From Pseudolysinimonas_A sp947085045 (GTDB taxonomy: Bacteria > Actinomycetota > Actinomycetes > Actinomycetales > Microbacteriaceae): DNA of 64,000 nucleotides. The first letter of the stretch is position 1. Each line of letters begins with the position of its first letter. Location of the stretch: positions 141,012-205,011 of the forward strand of contig CAMTUU010000003.1 in assembly GCA_947085045.1 (NCBI GenBank), given 5' to 3'. Position numbers and translations under genes: made by a program. Below are positions 34,081 through 42,405 of the stretch, piece after piece. The notes below the pieces were generated by a model. It searched no databases. It was given only the letters and a program-made list of their open reading frames with translations, and was not told the origin of the DNA.

Positions 34081-35166
34081 TCAGTCGACGAACCGGGCGA
34101 TTCCGCCGCCGTCGATGATCTCTCCGATGTCGTACGCCTCGTGACCCGCGGCCTCGCAGGCCTCGATGACGGCGGCCGCGTCACCGGCGCGGACGACGAG
34201 CAGCATGCCGATGCCGATCGGCAGCGACTCCTCGAGCGCCTCGGCGGCGACCCGCGCGACGCGACGCATCTCCGCGAAGATCGGCGGGATGGGCCAGCGG
34301 CCCCGATGCACGAGAGCGTCGACTCCGTCGGGCAGCACCCGCGACAGGTTGGTGGCGATCCCCCCGCCGGTCACGTGCGCGACCCCGTGCACGTCGACCC
34401 GATCGATCACCTCGAGCACGGTCGGGGTGTAGATGCGGGACGGACGAATCAACTCCTCCAGAAGCGAGTGATCGGCCGTGGGGTAGGCGGGGGCGTCGAG
34501 TGCCGTGTCGGCGAAGATCTTGCGCACGAACGAGAAGCCGTCGCTGCGCATCCCGGCTGCCGCGATGCCGACCACGACATCCCCGGCGACGATCGCACCG
34601 CCCGTGATCAGCGTGTCCCTGTCGACCGAGCCGATCACGAAGCCCGCCAGGTCGAACTCCCCCGGCGCCATCGTGCCCGGATGCTCGGCGACCTCGCCGC
34701 CCAGAAGCGCACACCCCACCTGCCGGCAGCCCTCCGCGATTCCCGCGACGATGTCCTCCACCATCTCGGGGATGACCTTCCCCACCACGAGATAGTCGAG
34801 GAGGAACAACGGCCGCGCCCCGTAGACGACGATGTCGTCGACGTTCATCGCGACGAGGTCGAGACCGATCGATCGGTAGTCGCCTGCCGCGGTGCAGAGC
34901 AACGACTTCGTGCCGACCCCGTCTGTCGAGGCGACGATCAGGCTGCTCTCCCGTCGACTCGACGGGGGCAGGGCGAAGAGGCCGCCGAATCCGCCGATGT
35001 CGGTGACGACCTCCGAGCCGAAGGTCGTGCGTGCGTGGGCGGCGAGCCGATCGACGGCACTGCTCCCGGCCACGCGGCTCACACCTGCGGTCTCGTAGTC
35101 GGCCGGGGCGGATTCGAGCCATGCCCCGTCGCCCCGCTGACCCAGCACCCACGGTCGCCTGGTCAT
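34081..35166 (-). CDS. PurM-family (AIR synthetase-like) enzyme 1
   Basis: A 361-residue paralogue of phosphoribosylformylglycinamidine cyclo-ligase, which closes the imidazole ring of AIR using ATP. Family segments are ADYETAGVSRVAGSSAVDRL, VASTDGVGTKSLLC (about residues 80-93), IGLDLVAMNVDDIVVYGARP, LGGEVAEHPG and HVTGGGIATNLSRVLPDGV. It has nearly all features of a true PurM, but it sits in the accessory operon rather than with pur genes. ATG 35166 overlaps the transketolase stop (ATGA). It may make AIR or a related five-ring nucleotide, or act as an ATP-dependent kinase of the same fold. Confidence 0.85.
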   Translation of the reverse strand: MTRRPWVLGQRGDGAWLESAPADYETAGVSRVAGSSAVDRLAAHARTTFGSEVVTDIGGFGGLFALPPSSRRESSLIVASTDGVGTKSLLCTAAGDYRSIGLDLVAMNVDDIVVYGARPLFLLDYLVVGKVIPEMVEDIVAGIAEGCRQVGCALLGGEVAEHPGTMAPGEFDLAGFVIGSVDRDTLITGGAIVAGDVVVGIAAAGMRSDGFSFVRKIFADTALDAPAYPTADHSLLEELIRPSRIYTPTVLEVIDRVDVHGVAHVTGGGIATNLSRVLPDGVDALVHRGRWPIPPIFAEMRRVARVAAEALEESLPIGIGMLLVVRAGDAAAVIEACEAAGHEAYDIGEIIDGGGIARFVD

Positions 35167-37112
35167 GCGTGCGCGCCGCCGTCGACGAGGATCTCGCGAT
35201 CCTCGAGACGTCCGAGGATCTTCGCCGCGAGGGCGACCGGGTCCAGGCCCGCCGCCGCGCGCAACTGCGTGGCCGATCCTGACTCCGTCAGCGAAGTCAC
35301 GGGCATGATGGGTGCGGCCTCCGCGTCCCATGCAGAGGTCGTGCCCGTCTCCAGGAGAAACACCGGACCCTCGGAGAGGTCGCTGATCGCCCCTCCCCCG
35401 GGCGCCGAGATGACGCGGCAGCCCCGGCCCGCACGCCGCAGCAGCGCGGCGACGTCGACGGCGACGTGCACGTCGACCCCGGACGCGACGAGGGTGAGGT
35501 CGACGACATCGTCGGTCTGCACGACCGTGGGATTCGTTCCGCGGATGCCGTGGGCGGTCAGCCGGGTCACCGGCTCGCGACTCAGCACGAGACAGGTCGG
35601 CCGCGTCGTCAGCAACGCACGGGACCACGCGCCGGCGGTCTCGGCGGCGTCGGCCGGGCGCAGCACCTCGAGTCCGGGAAGCGTGCGCAGCGCCGCGAGA
35701 TGCTCGACGCCATGATGGGTCGGGCCGTCCTCGGCGCCGTCGAAGCCGTCGTGGGTCAGGACGAGCAGCATCGGCACACCGGCGAGGCACGCCATGCGCA
35801 GCGCCGGGCGCAGGTAGTCCGAGAAGACGAGATAGGTGCTGCCGACCGGGATGACGCCGCCGTGATACCCCAGCCCGGTCATGATCGCGGCCATCCCGTG
35901 CTCGCGGACCCCGAAGGCGAGATGACGGGTCGGCGTCGCGCGCGTGTAGTGCGGCAGGTTCCGAACGACCGTGCCCGTGCCGGTGGAGATGTCCGCCGAC
36001 CCGACGACCAGGAAGGGCACGACATCGAGGACGACATCCAGAATCGCCTGACTCGCGTCGCGCGGGCTGATCTCCCCCGGCATCTCGGCGAGCAACGCGG
36101 CGAAGCGGCGAGTCAGCGTCGGCAGGTCGATCTCGCGCCGCAGCGAGGACGAGAGCCGCCGACCCTCGTCGCTCGCCTCGACCAGGCGCGACCACCGCGA
36201 GCGACGGACGCGGTGTTCGGCCGACCATCCGCGGCCGCTCTCGGCGACCCTCTCGTCCACCTGGAAGCGCTCATGGGGATCGAGTCCCATGGCGGCCTTG
36301 GTGCGGGCGGTCTCGTCCGCACCCAGGGGGGCGCCGTGTGCGGCGCGGGACCCCGTCGCACCCGGCGAGGGGGTCGCGATCAGCGTCGGCATGATCAGCA
36401 CCGTGGGCCGCTCGACCTCGAGCGCCGCGGCCGCGAGCGCGGCGGCGATCTCGTCGGTCGATTCGCCCGAGGCGAGGGTGATCACGTGCCAGCCGTAGGC
36501 CGCGAACCGCGCGCCGACGTTCTCGGACATCGCGATGCTCGCGGCACCCTCGAGCGTGATGTCATTGCTGTTGTAGACGCACGTCAGCCTGTCGAGACCC
36601 CAATGGCCGGCGAGAGCGAGAACCTCATGGGAGATTCCCTCCTGCACGTCGCCGTCGCCCACGATGACGTACGTGCGGTGATCGCAGAGCTCCTCGCCGA
36701 ACTCGGCCCGCAGGATGGATTCCGCGAGCGCCATCCCGACCGCGTTGCCGAGCCCCTGACCGAGCGCGCCGGTCGTCGCGTCGACTCCCGGGGTGCGTCC
36801 GACTTCGGGATGTCCCGGGGTCCTCGAACCGTATCGGCGGTACCGGGTGAGATCGGCGACGTCGAGATCGTGCCCGGCGAGGGCGAGGTACGCGTACAGC
36901 ACGGCCGCCGCGTGCCCGGACGACAGCACCAGACGATCTCGGTCGAACCAGGTCGGATCGACGGGATCGAAGGTGAGCGTGCGGGCGAACAGCACCTGGA
37001 ACAGCGGCGCGAGCGACAGCGCGGTCCCCGGATGCCCCTGTCCCCGCTCCTCCACCATGTCGAGGATCAACCCCCGCGCCGTCGCGATCGTCCGCGTGTC
37101 GATGTCGATCAT
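35163..37112 (-). CDS. transketolase
   Basis: A 649-residue thiamine-diphosphate enzyme. The N-terminal domain has ERGQGHPGTALSLAPL and the ThDP motif VGDGDVQEGIS, ending CVYNSNDITLEG (about residues 150-180). The middle domain has RHLAFGVREHGMAAIMTGL with the catalytic Glu, and SDYLRPALRMACL. It moves two-carbon ketol units between sugar phosphates. Its placement between aldolase and PurM-like genes, with ATGA overlaps on both sides, indicates a dedicated copy that supplies pentose or tetrose phosphate to the island pathway. Confidence 0.92.
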   Translation of the reverse strand: MIDIDTRTIATARGLILDMVEERGQGHPGTALSLAPLFQVLFARTLTFDPVDPTWFDRDRLVLSSGHAAAVLYAYLALAGHDLDVADLTRYRRYGSRTPGHPEVGRTPGVDATTGALGQGLGNAVGMALAESILRAEFGEELCDHRTYVIVGDGDVQEGISHEVLALAGHWGLDRLTCVYNSNDITLEGAASIAMSENVGARFAAYGWHVITLASGESTDEIAAALAAAALEVERPTVLIMPTLIATPSPGATGSRAAHGAPLGADETARTKAAMGLDPHERFQVDERVAESGRGWSAEHRVRRSRWSRLVEASDEGRRLSSSLRREIDLPTLTRRFAALLAEMPGEISPRDASQAILDVVLDVVPFLVVGSADISTGTGTVVRNLPHYTRATPTRHLAFGVREHGMAAIMTGLGYHGGVIPVGSTYLVFSDYLRPALRMACLAGVPMLLVLTHDGFDGAEDGPTHHGVEHLAALRTLPGLEVLRPADAAETAGAWSRALLTTRPTCLVLSREPVTRLTAHGIRGTNPTVVQTDDVVDLTLVASGVDVHVAVDVAALLRRAGRGCRVISAPGGGAISDLSEGPVFLLETGTTSAWDAEAAPIMPVTSLTESGSATQLRAAAGLDPVALAAKILGRLEDREILVDGGAHA

Positions 37113-37966
37113 CGCGACCTCGTGTACGTCGTCAGGTAGTCGACCATCTTCATCTCCAATGCGGAGGATGCTCGCGCGCTGAGCACGCGCGGCTTCCGCT
37201 CTCCGGCGGCGCCCGGCGCGACGAGCGCGCGCACGGCGTCGAGGTACGTCACGCGCAAGGCGGTCTCGATGTTCACCTTGCGGACCCCCGCCGCGATCGC
37301 GTCGGCGAGGGTATCGCCGGCGACTCCCGACGAGCCGTGCAGGACCAGTGGCAGTCCGGTGCGAGCATGGACCTCGGCGATCACCGCGACATCCACCTCC
37401 TGGGTCGACTCGGTCATCCCGTGCAACGAGCCCATGTCGAACCCGAGCACCGTCGGCCGGGTCGCCTCCGCGAACCGCACGATGTCGTCGACGCCGTGCG
37501 TCGCGTCCGCGTGATGGTGATGATCTGCTCCGGCGTGACTCGACCCCGGGGCGTGGCCGAGCGTCCCGACGACGAACTCAAGCGACGCGGTGGGGTTGCG
37601 TTCGCGCACCAGGATCGCCGTGCGTTCGTAGTCGTCCGCGGAGAGCGCGCCTTCGTTGAGGAGGTTGGCCGAATCGAAGCCGCCATCGAGAGCGCGGTGG
37701 ATGCTGTCGGCGTCTTCCGCGTGATCCAGGTGCAGGCAATAGTCGACATCGAACCCCGACGCGACGAGGGCGACCAGCTTCGCCAGATAGCGGTAGCCGA
37801 ACGTCTCGGCGACGGGCACGCTGACGCCGAGAACGACGGGTACTCCGACGCTCTCGGCCGCGCGGAAGGCCGCGACGACGAAGTCGTAGGTCTCGACGTT
37901 GAAGGCGCAGAGGGCGCGGCCGGCGCCGAGGCGGAGCAGCAGAGCGTCGAGCGTCGAGGCGCTCAT
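37109..37966 (-). CDS. class II fructose-bisphosphate-aldolase-family protein
   Basis: A 285-residue zinc aldolase-fold protein. Segments include ALCAFNVETYDFVVAAFRAA, YCLHLDHAEDADSIHRAL (Zn/Asp site, about residues 76-93), LPLVLHGSSGVAGDTL and AAGVRKVNIETALRV. It carries an unusual His-rich stretch GADHHHHADATHG (about residues 144-156) where other members have a Gly-rich loop and a metal ligand, so substrate specificity may differ. It overlaps the transketolase start by ATGA and the phosphatase start on the other side. Confidence 0.82.
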   Translation of the reverse strand: MSASTLDALLLRLGAGRALCAFNVETYDFVVAAFRAAESVGVPVVLGVSVPVAETFGYRYLAKLVALVASGFDVDYCLHLDHAEDADSIHRALDGGFDSANLLNEGALSADDYERTAILVRERNPTASLEFVVGTLGHAPGSSHAGADHHHHADATHGVDDIVRFAEATRPTVLGFDMGSLHGMTESTQEVDVAVIAEVHARTGLPLVLHGSSGVAGDTLADAIAAGVRKVNIETALRVTYLDAVRALVAPGAAGERKPRVLSARASSALEMKMVDYLTTYTRSR

Positions 37967-39072
37967 GCCGCGACCACCCGGGTGATGGGCGCGTCCCGCA
38001 GGTGGTCGGCATCACCGACCACCATCTCGACGAGCGCGCTCGAACCGTCCCCGTGCGCGACCGCGTCGTTCAGTGAGAGTCTCTTGGCGGCGAGGGCCGG
38101 ATCGGCGTTGGAGCGGAGCGAGGCGAGGGCGACGATGCCCGAGCGTCCGACGCCGAAGTCGCCCGAGCTCAGCACGGTCGCGACGTCCTCCGCCGCGATG
38201 CCGCGGTCGGCGAGCAGCCGGTGCTCGCGCGGCGAGAAATATCGGGCATACGCCTGCTCCGGGTCGTCGGCGAGGTGGCGGAGATAGCCGTCGAGGTCGG
38301 CGAGACGTCCCCCCGCGCCATCACCGATGAGATCGCGCGAGACGATGAATCCCCCCCAGTACCGATAGAGACCCGACTGGACCTGCGCCTCCACGAGGCC
38401 CATGCGTCCGAACTCCGCCGAGCATTCGAGCGGAAGCAGGATCGTGGTGTCCGCGACCGCGACCCAGCCGTCCCCCTCCACCGACACGCGACCGTGCCGC
38501 TCCGAGCCGTGGCGGGCCGGGGGCGCGAGGGCGGACTCCCCGAGCATCCACTCGAGGTTGTCGACACGGTGGAGAGTGCCGGTCACCGAATCCGGCACCC
38601 GGGCCAGCGCCGCCAGGATGTCGCGCAGCGAACTGCCCGACAGCAGCATCGCCGCGACATCGACGTCGTGGCTTCCGATCGAGAAGACCGCGGTCGCATC
38701 GGGGAGCCGGCCCTGCCAGTCGGCGCGGCGTTCGAATCCCAAGGCCAGAGCGGCGACGCTCCGCGGGCCGCCGACGGCGGCGGACGAGGTGCCGTCGATG
38801 GGATCGCAATAGATGAAGAGCTCGCCGTCGGCGTTCTCGCGAGCGCCGGCGACCCGCACCGACTCGACGCCGTCGCGCGCCCCCTCGGCACCGCACACGA
38901 CGACCGACACCCGCGCGGCGAGCTGCTCGAGCCGGAAGGAGATCGCGTCGGCGGCCGCGCGGTCGATCGCGGAGCCGGCATGGGCGCCTCGCCCGACGAG
39001 AGGCAGCGCGGATGCCACGGCCGCGGCCGTGGCATCCGCGGCGATCGCGATCAGTTCGTCGCGCGCGATCAT
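37963..39072 (-). CDS. sugar/inositol phosphatase-superfamily protein (FBPase-like)
   Basis: A 369-residue protein with the Li-sensitive phosphatase motif IYCDPIDGTSSA (about residues 86-97), in which the two Asp residues bind metal. A preceding acidic patch (GAEGARDGVES) could hold the usual Glu. It resembles class I fructose-1,6-bisphosphatase or inositol monophosphatase but is divergent in its C-terminal half. Beside an aldolase and a transketolase, the simplest role is fructose- or sedoheptulose-bisphosphate dephosphorylation. ATG 39072 overlaps the HisG-like stop (ATGA). Confidence 0.72.
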   Translation of the reverse strand: MIARDELIAIAADATAAAVASALPLVGRGAHAGSAIDRAAADAISFRLEQLAARVSVVVCGAEGARDGVESVRVAGARENADGELFIYCDPIDGTSSAAVGGPRSVAALALGFERRADWQGRLPDATAVFSIGSHDVDVAAMLLSGSSLRDILAALARVPDSVTGTLHRVDNLEWMLGESALAPPARHGSERHGRVSVEGDGWVAVADTTILLPLECSAEFGRMGLVEAQVQSGLYRYWGGFIVSRDLIGDGAGGRLADLDGYLRHLADDPEQAYARYFSPREHRLLADRGIAAEDVATVLSSGDFGVGRSGIVALASLRSNADPALAAKRLSLNDAVAHGDGSSALVEMVVGDADHLRDAPITRVVAA

Positions 39073-39719
39073 GCCGGCACCCAGGCGGTCACCCGTGGCC
39101 CGTATGTGCAGTGCTGGTCGCGGCTGCTGGCGATCGCCGCGCGCACGACCGCGCGCGTCTGGTCCGAATCGAGATCGACGCTCGACGAGGCGACGAGCCA
39201 GACGTCGCAGCGCATCAGCTCCTGGGCGACGACGAGCCCGTTCAGGTGAGCGGTCGCCCCCGATTCGACGCAGTCGATGGCGACATCGGTGAGACGACCG
39301 GGAAAGGCCTCGATCGAACCGCCGACGGTGCGGACCGCCGCGCCGCGCCGGGCGCTCCAGTCGCGGGCGATGTTCGGAAAAGAGGTCGCGACGGTCACCG
39401 GGTCGGAGGCGGCGCGCGGCACCTGCGGCTCGAGGACGCACACTCGGGCGTGGTACCAGCAGAGGGGGACGAGCGGGACGACGTCGGCATTCGTCTCGGT
39501 GAGCCACTCGTCGGAGACGATCGCGTAGTCGACGAGGCGGTCACCGACGACGGGCGCGATATCCGGCAGCTTGAGCGCGTACGCCACGATGTCGCCGGCG
39601 TCGGTGATCGCGGTGTGGTGGAAGATCCTCGAGCTGAGGGGCACGTGGAAACCGAGTTCCCGGAGGAACCCGACGCTCTCGTCCCACAGGCGCGCCTTGG
39701 GCACGGCGATGCTGATCAC
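39069..39719 (-). CDS. HisG-like ATP phosphoribosyltransferase paralogue
   Basis: A 216-residue short-form HisG. It starts VISIAVPKARLWDES, has the mid-domain VATSFPNIARDWSARRG and the PRPP-binding stretch CVESGATAHLNGLVVAQEL near residue 168. HisG condenses ATP with PRPP to give N1-phosphoribosyl-ATP. No other his gene and no HisZ subunit lie nearby, so this is not the histidine operon copy. In pentostatin/coformycin biosynthesis a HisG paralogue starts the pathway (established knowledge), which makes a nucleoside-type product plausible here. GTG 39719 overlaps the MazG-like stop. Confidence 0.85.
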   Translation of the reverse strand: MISIAVPKARLWDESVGFLRELGFHVPLSSRIFHHTAITDAGDIVAYALKLPDIAPVVGDRLVDYAIVSDEWLTETNADVVPLVPLCWYHARVCVLEPQVPRAASDPVTVATSFPNIARDWSARRGAAVRTVGGSIEAFPGRLTDVAIDCVESGATAHLNGLVVAQELMRCDVWLVASSSVDLDSDQTRAVVRAAIASSRDQHCTYGPRVTAWVPA

Positions 39720-40510
39720 GTCGCGCTTCCCACCTGGTACGGATGCGGGGCACCGTACTTCTGCCGTTGACGAGCCACTTCTTGGGCGAGCGCCCCCGAT
39801 GCCGCGTCGGCGACATCGACCCCGCAGATGTTGGCCAGGCAGAGGATCCAGGTGAAGACCTGGCCGAGTTCTTCGTGGAGGCGCGCCGCGCCGTGGTCCT
39901 GACGGTACGCCTGAGCGAGCTCGCCGACCTCCTCGAGGAACCAGGCGATCGCCCGGTCCCACTCGAGGCGCCCGAAGGTCGCGGTCGCGACGGCCTGCAT
40001 CTCGCGCAGGGCGATCACGAGGCCGGGCGGGAAGCCGTCGGTCGCGGCGCCGACCACGTCGGCGACCCGATGTCGCGCCGACCCGTAGACCGGGGTCAGC
40101 GCGACGAGGGCGGCGAGCCTGTCGTTCGTCTCGACGAGGCGCCCGGCCACGCCGAGCACGTCTCCTTCCCGCTCTCGCGCGACGATCAGTTCGAGCGCGA
40201 CGGTCGCGAGCTTCTTCGGGATCAGCCGCGGGGGTCCCCCGTCGGAGGTCTCGATCACGATCGCCGCGATGGCCGCCCCCTCGCCGACGAGCCCGTCGGA
40301 CACCCGGATGGGCCAGCTGTCGAGATGCACCAGCAGTTCGGAGTCGGCGCCAGCCGGATCGGTCTCCCCCGCGTTGTCGCGGAGGAACAGCGCGACGCCG
40401 TCCGCCGACGGGATGAGTTCTGCCCGGATCCGCAACGGGCCCCTCGTGAGGCGGCCGTCCGACGCGTTCAGAACAGCACTCCGACCGGGAGATCCGCCGC
40501 CGAGCGCCAC
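39716..40510 (-). CDS. protein with C-terminal MazG/HisE-like pyrophosphohydrolase domain
   Basis: About 264 residues. The first 150 have no recognised domain. The last 90 form an all-helical MazG-type module: AIAWFLEEVGELAQAYRQ (EExxE metal motif) and HEELGQVFTWILCLANICGV. The usual second motif is EExxD, and here the Asp is replaced by Gln, so activity may be altered. Directly before HisG it resembles HisE, which removes pyrophosphate from phosphoribosyl-ATP. GTG 40510 is the best start, overlapping the previous gene by 43 bp; the only later in-frame start is a CTG near 40471. Confidence 0.6.
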   Translation of the reverse strand: MALGGGSPGRSAVLNASDGRLTRGPLRIRAELIPSADGVALFLRDNAGETDPAGADSELLVHLDSWPIRVSDGLVGEGAAIAAIVIETSDGGPPRLIPKKLATVALELIVAREREGDVLGVAGRLVETNDRLAALVALTPVYGSARHRVADVVGAATDGFPPGLVIALREMQAVATATFGRLEWDRAIAWFLEEVGELAQAYRQDHGAARLHEELGQVFTWILCLANICGVDVADAASGALAQEVARQRQKYGAPHPYQVGSAT

Positions 40511-41085
40511 GCGGTTCCGGGGGGATAGTCGCCGAGGTCGGCGAGAAGTCCCATGTGCTCGAGGTACTGAACCCGGTTCTCGGCGAGGTGCGCGTCGACC
40601 TTGCCGTCGATCGCCGTGAGAGCGTCGGCGAACTCGGGCAGGGTTCTGAGCCGATGGGCGAGGCGGCGCCCCCAGCAATTGAGGCGCGCCTGCCGCTCCG
40701 CCCCGAACTCGCCTCGGAACTTCAGCGCCACGGGGAACCGGTAAACGAGTTCGACGGCGAACAGACGCGCCAGGATCAGGTCGACCCGCTCGGGAGTCGC
40801 CTCCGGGTCGGCGGTCGAGGTCAGCGACACGAGGTCGAAGATGTCGTCCGACGACGCGAGATAGACCGAGCCGTCGAACAGGCCGTGGCGTCGGAAGGCC
40901 GAGTCCCACGCGTCGCAAGCGGCGATGATCGCGAACAGCAACGACGCCTCGCGGTCGGCGTCGATGAGCGCGGCGTGTGTGGCCTCCCACAAGCTCGCCT
41001 CACCGTCGGGGATCTCGAGGGTGGACTCGTCGAAGGCCCACGGCAGGCGATAGTCGGGCGGGACCGTCGCGAGTCGCTGGTTCAT
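40468..41085 (-). CDS. unknown protein, first gene of the HisG/PurM operon
   Basis: A 205-residue soluble protein, mostly helical by appearance, with an acidic N-terminal region and an Arg/Leu-rich C-terminal half (GRRLAHRLRTLPEFADAL). No motif or family is recognised. It starts at ATG 41085, about 80 bp after operator copy 3, and overlaps the MazG-like gene. As the promoter-proximal gene of a nine-gene operon it is probably specific to this pathway. Confidence 0.6.
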   Translation of the reverse strand: MNQRLATVPPDYRLPWAFDESTLEIPDGEASLWEATHAALIDADREASLLFAIIAACDAWDSAFRRHGLFDGSVYLASSDDIFDLVSLTSTADPEATPERVDLILARLFAVELVYRFPVALKFRGEFGAERQARLNCWGRRLAHRLRTLPEFADALTAIDGKVDAHLAENRVQYLEHMGLLADLGDYPPGTAWRSAADLPVGVLF

Positions 41086-41162
41086 CGTTGCCCACCCAAT
41101 CGTCGAACGGGTCGTCGTGCCGGTCGGTCAGGGATCCAAAGTACAGCGGGTCGACCGCTTTG

Positions 41163-41176
41163 GGATATCGATTACC
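41163..41176. promoter_or_regulatory. palindromic operator copy 3 (GGATATCGATTACC)
   Basis: It matches the island consensus GGTAATCGATTACC except for two swapped bases in one half. It lies in the 135-bp gap between the PurM-like 2 stop and the first gene of the leftward HisG/PurM operon, where it would control that operon. The sequence just beside it is AT-rich for this genome and could contain the promoter. Confidence 0.65.
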
Positions 41177-41220
41177 AAAGAAGTTTACGCAGACGTAACA
41201 CCGTGCTCGCGGGCACGGGG

Positions 41221-42321
41221 CTACCGCAGCTGCAGGTCCTCGTCGCCGAACGTGACGCCGACCTCGTCGAGGATCACGCGGCGCGCTCCCTCTTCGACCG
41301 AGCCGGCGTGGACCGCCGTCAGCCCGACGCTTTGCGCGGCGGCGACGATGCGCTCGGCGTTGCTCGCCGGACAGATGAGCGCGAACCCCGCCCCCATGTT
41401 GAACGTCCCGTAGGCGGTTTCGGCGTCGAGGCCGAGCGTCTCGACGATCACGTCGAACACCGGCTTCGACGGCAGCAGCGTGCCGATCCGGTAGGTGAGC
41501 TCGCGGTCCGCGCGCATCAGCTTGCGCAATCCGTGTCCGGTGATGTGCGACGCGTAGTGCAGCGGGATCCCCGCGTCGAACACCGCGCGCAGCAGCTTGA
41601 CGTAGACGATGCTGGGGACCAGCACCGCGTCGCCGAACGAGGTCCCGTCGGGCAGGACGTGGCTCCAGCCGATCTCCCGCGCCGCGGTGCGGGCGAGCGA
41701 GTTGCCGTTGGTGTGGATGCCGCTGCTCTCGATGAGGACGATCTCGTCCCCGGGCCCCAGGTCTGCACCGAGCAGTGGACCGCGACCGGCCGGGAAATAC
41801 CCGACGGCGCTGCCGCCGAGATCGAGCTGTCCCTCCTCGATGATGCCCGCCAGCATCGGCGACTCTCCGCCGCCCCACACCGCCGACGAGTCTTCGCACG
41901 CCCGTCGCCACCCCTCCACGAGCGCGTCGTAACGGCCCTCGGCCGAATACCAGGCGGGCGAGCCGGTGGCGAAGTAGGCGCTGATGACCAGCGGAAGGGC
42001 ACCGACGCTGCACAGGTCGTTGACGATCGCGCTCACGCCGTCGTACCCGACCCAGTCGAATCGGTTCGCGCCCGTCTGGGTCTGGAACTCCGCCGCGATC
42101 GAGGACTTCGTGCCGAGGCACTCCATCACCATCGCGAGCTCGGTGCCGTTCATCGCGAACGTGAACGCCGGCTCGCCGCGCGACAGGTCGTTGACCACGG
42201 CGCCGTGCTCGGCGGCGAAGGCCGACGTGCTGCGGGCCGCGGCGATGGCGTTGCGCTTGCCCGCGTCGAGCAGCGCGTAGTCGACCCCCGCCGCCGAGTA
42301 TGCGCTGGAATTCTCGCTCAC
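41221..42321 (-). CDS. PurM-family (AIR synthetase-like) enzyme 2
   Basis: A 366-residue AIR-synthetase-superfamily protein, only distantly similar to PurM-like 1. Segments are SAYSAAGVDYALLDAGKRNA near the start, MVMECLGTKSSIAAEF, WVGYDGVSAIVNDLCSVGAL, and HYASHITGHGLRKLMRADREL with YGTFNMGAGFALICP in the C-terminal half. I moved the start to GTG 42321 because GGAGG lies six bases upstream; a GTG at 42369 is also in frame. It follows a nucleotidyltransferase gene by 84 bp. The superfamily uses ATP to activate an amide or carboxylate oxygen. Confidence 0.78.
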   Translation of the reverse strand: MSENSSAYSAAGVDYALLDAGKRNAIAAARSTSAFAAEHGAVVNDLSRGEPAFTFAMNGTELAMVMECLGTKSSIAAEFQTQTGANRFDWVGYDGVSAIVNDLCSVGALPLVISAYFATGSPAWYSAEGRYDALVEGWRRACEDSSAVWGGGESPMLAGIIEEGQLDLGGSAVGYFPAGRGPLLGADLGPGDEIVLIESSGIHTNGNSLARTAAREIGWSHVLPDGTSFGDAVLVPSIVYVKLLRAVFDAGIPLHYASHITGHGLRKLMRADRELTYRIGTLLPSKPVFDVIVETLGLDAETAYGTFNMGAGFALICPASNAERIVAAAQSVGLTAVHAGSVEEGARRVILDEVGVTFGDEDLQLR

Positions 42322-42405
42322 TGTCAACCTCCGAAGTCGATCGTACGGTGCCGCATCTCCCTCTCTCACCGCGGCGAGGAGCAGCGTCGCGCCCGGCGAG
42401 CACCC

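Noticed and set aside
32134..41085. Reading the leftward operon as a housekeeping purine, histidine or Calvin-cycle operon
   Set aside because: Only single isolated members of each pathway are present, they are mixed with hydrolases and an unknown protein, and the operon carries the island operator rather than sitting with pur, his or cbb genes.
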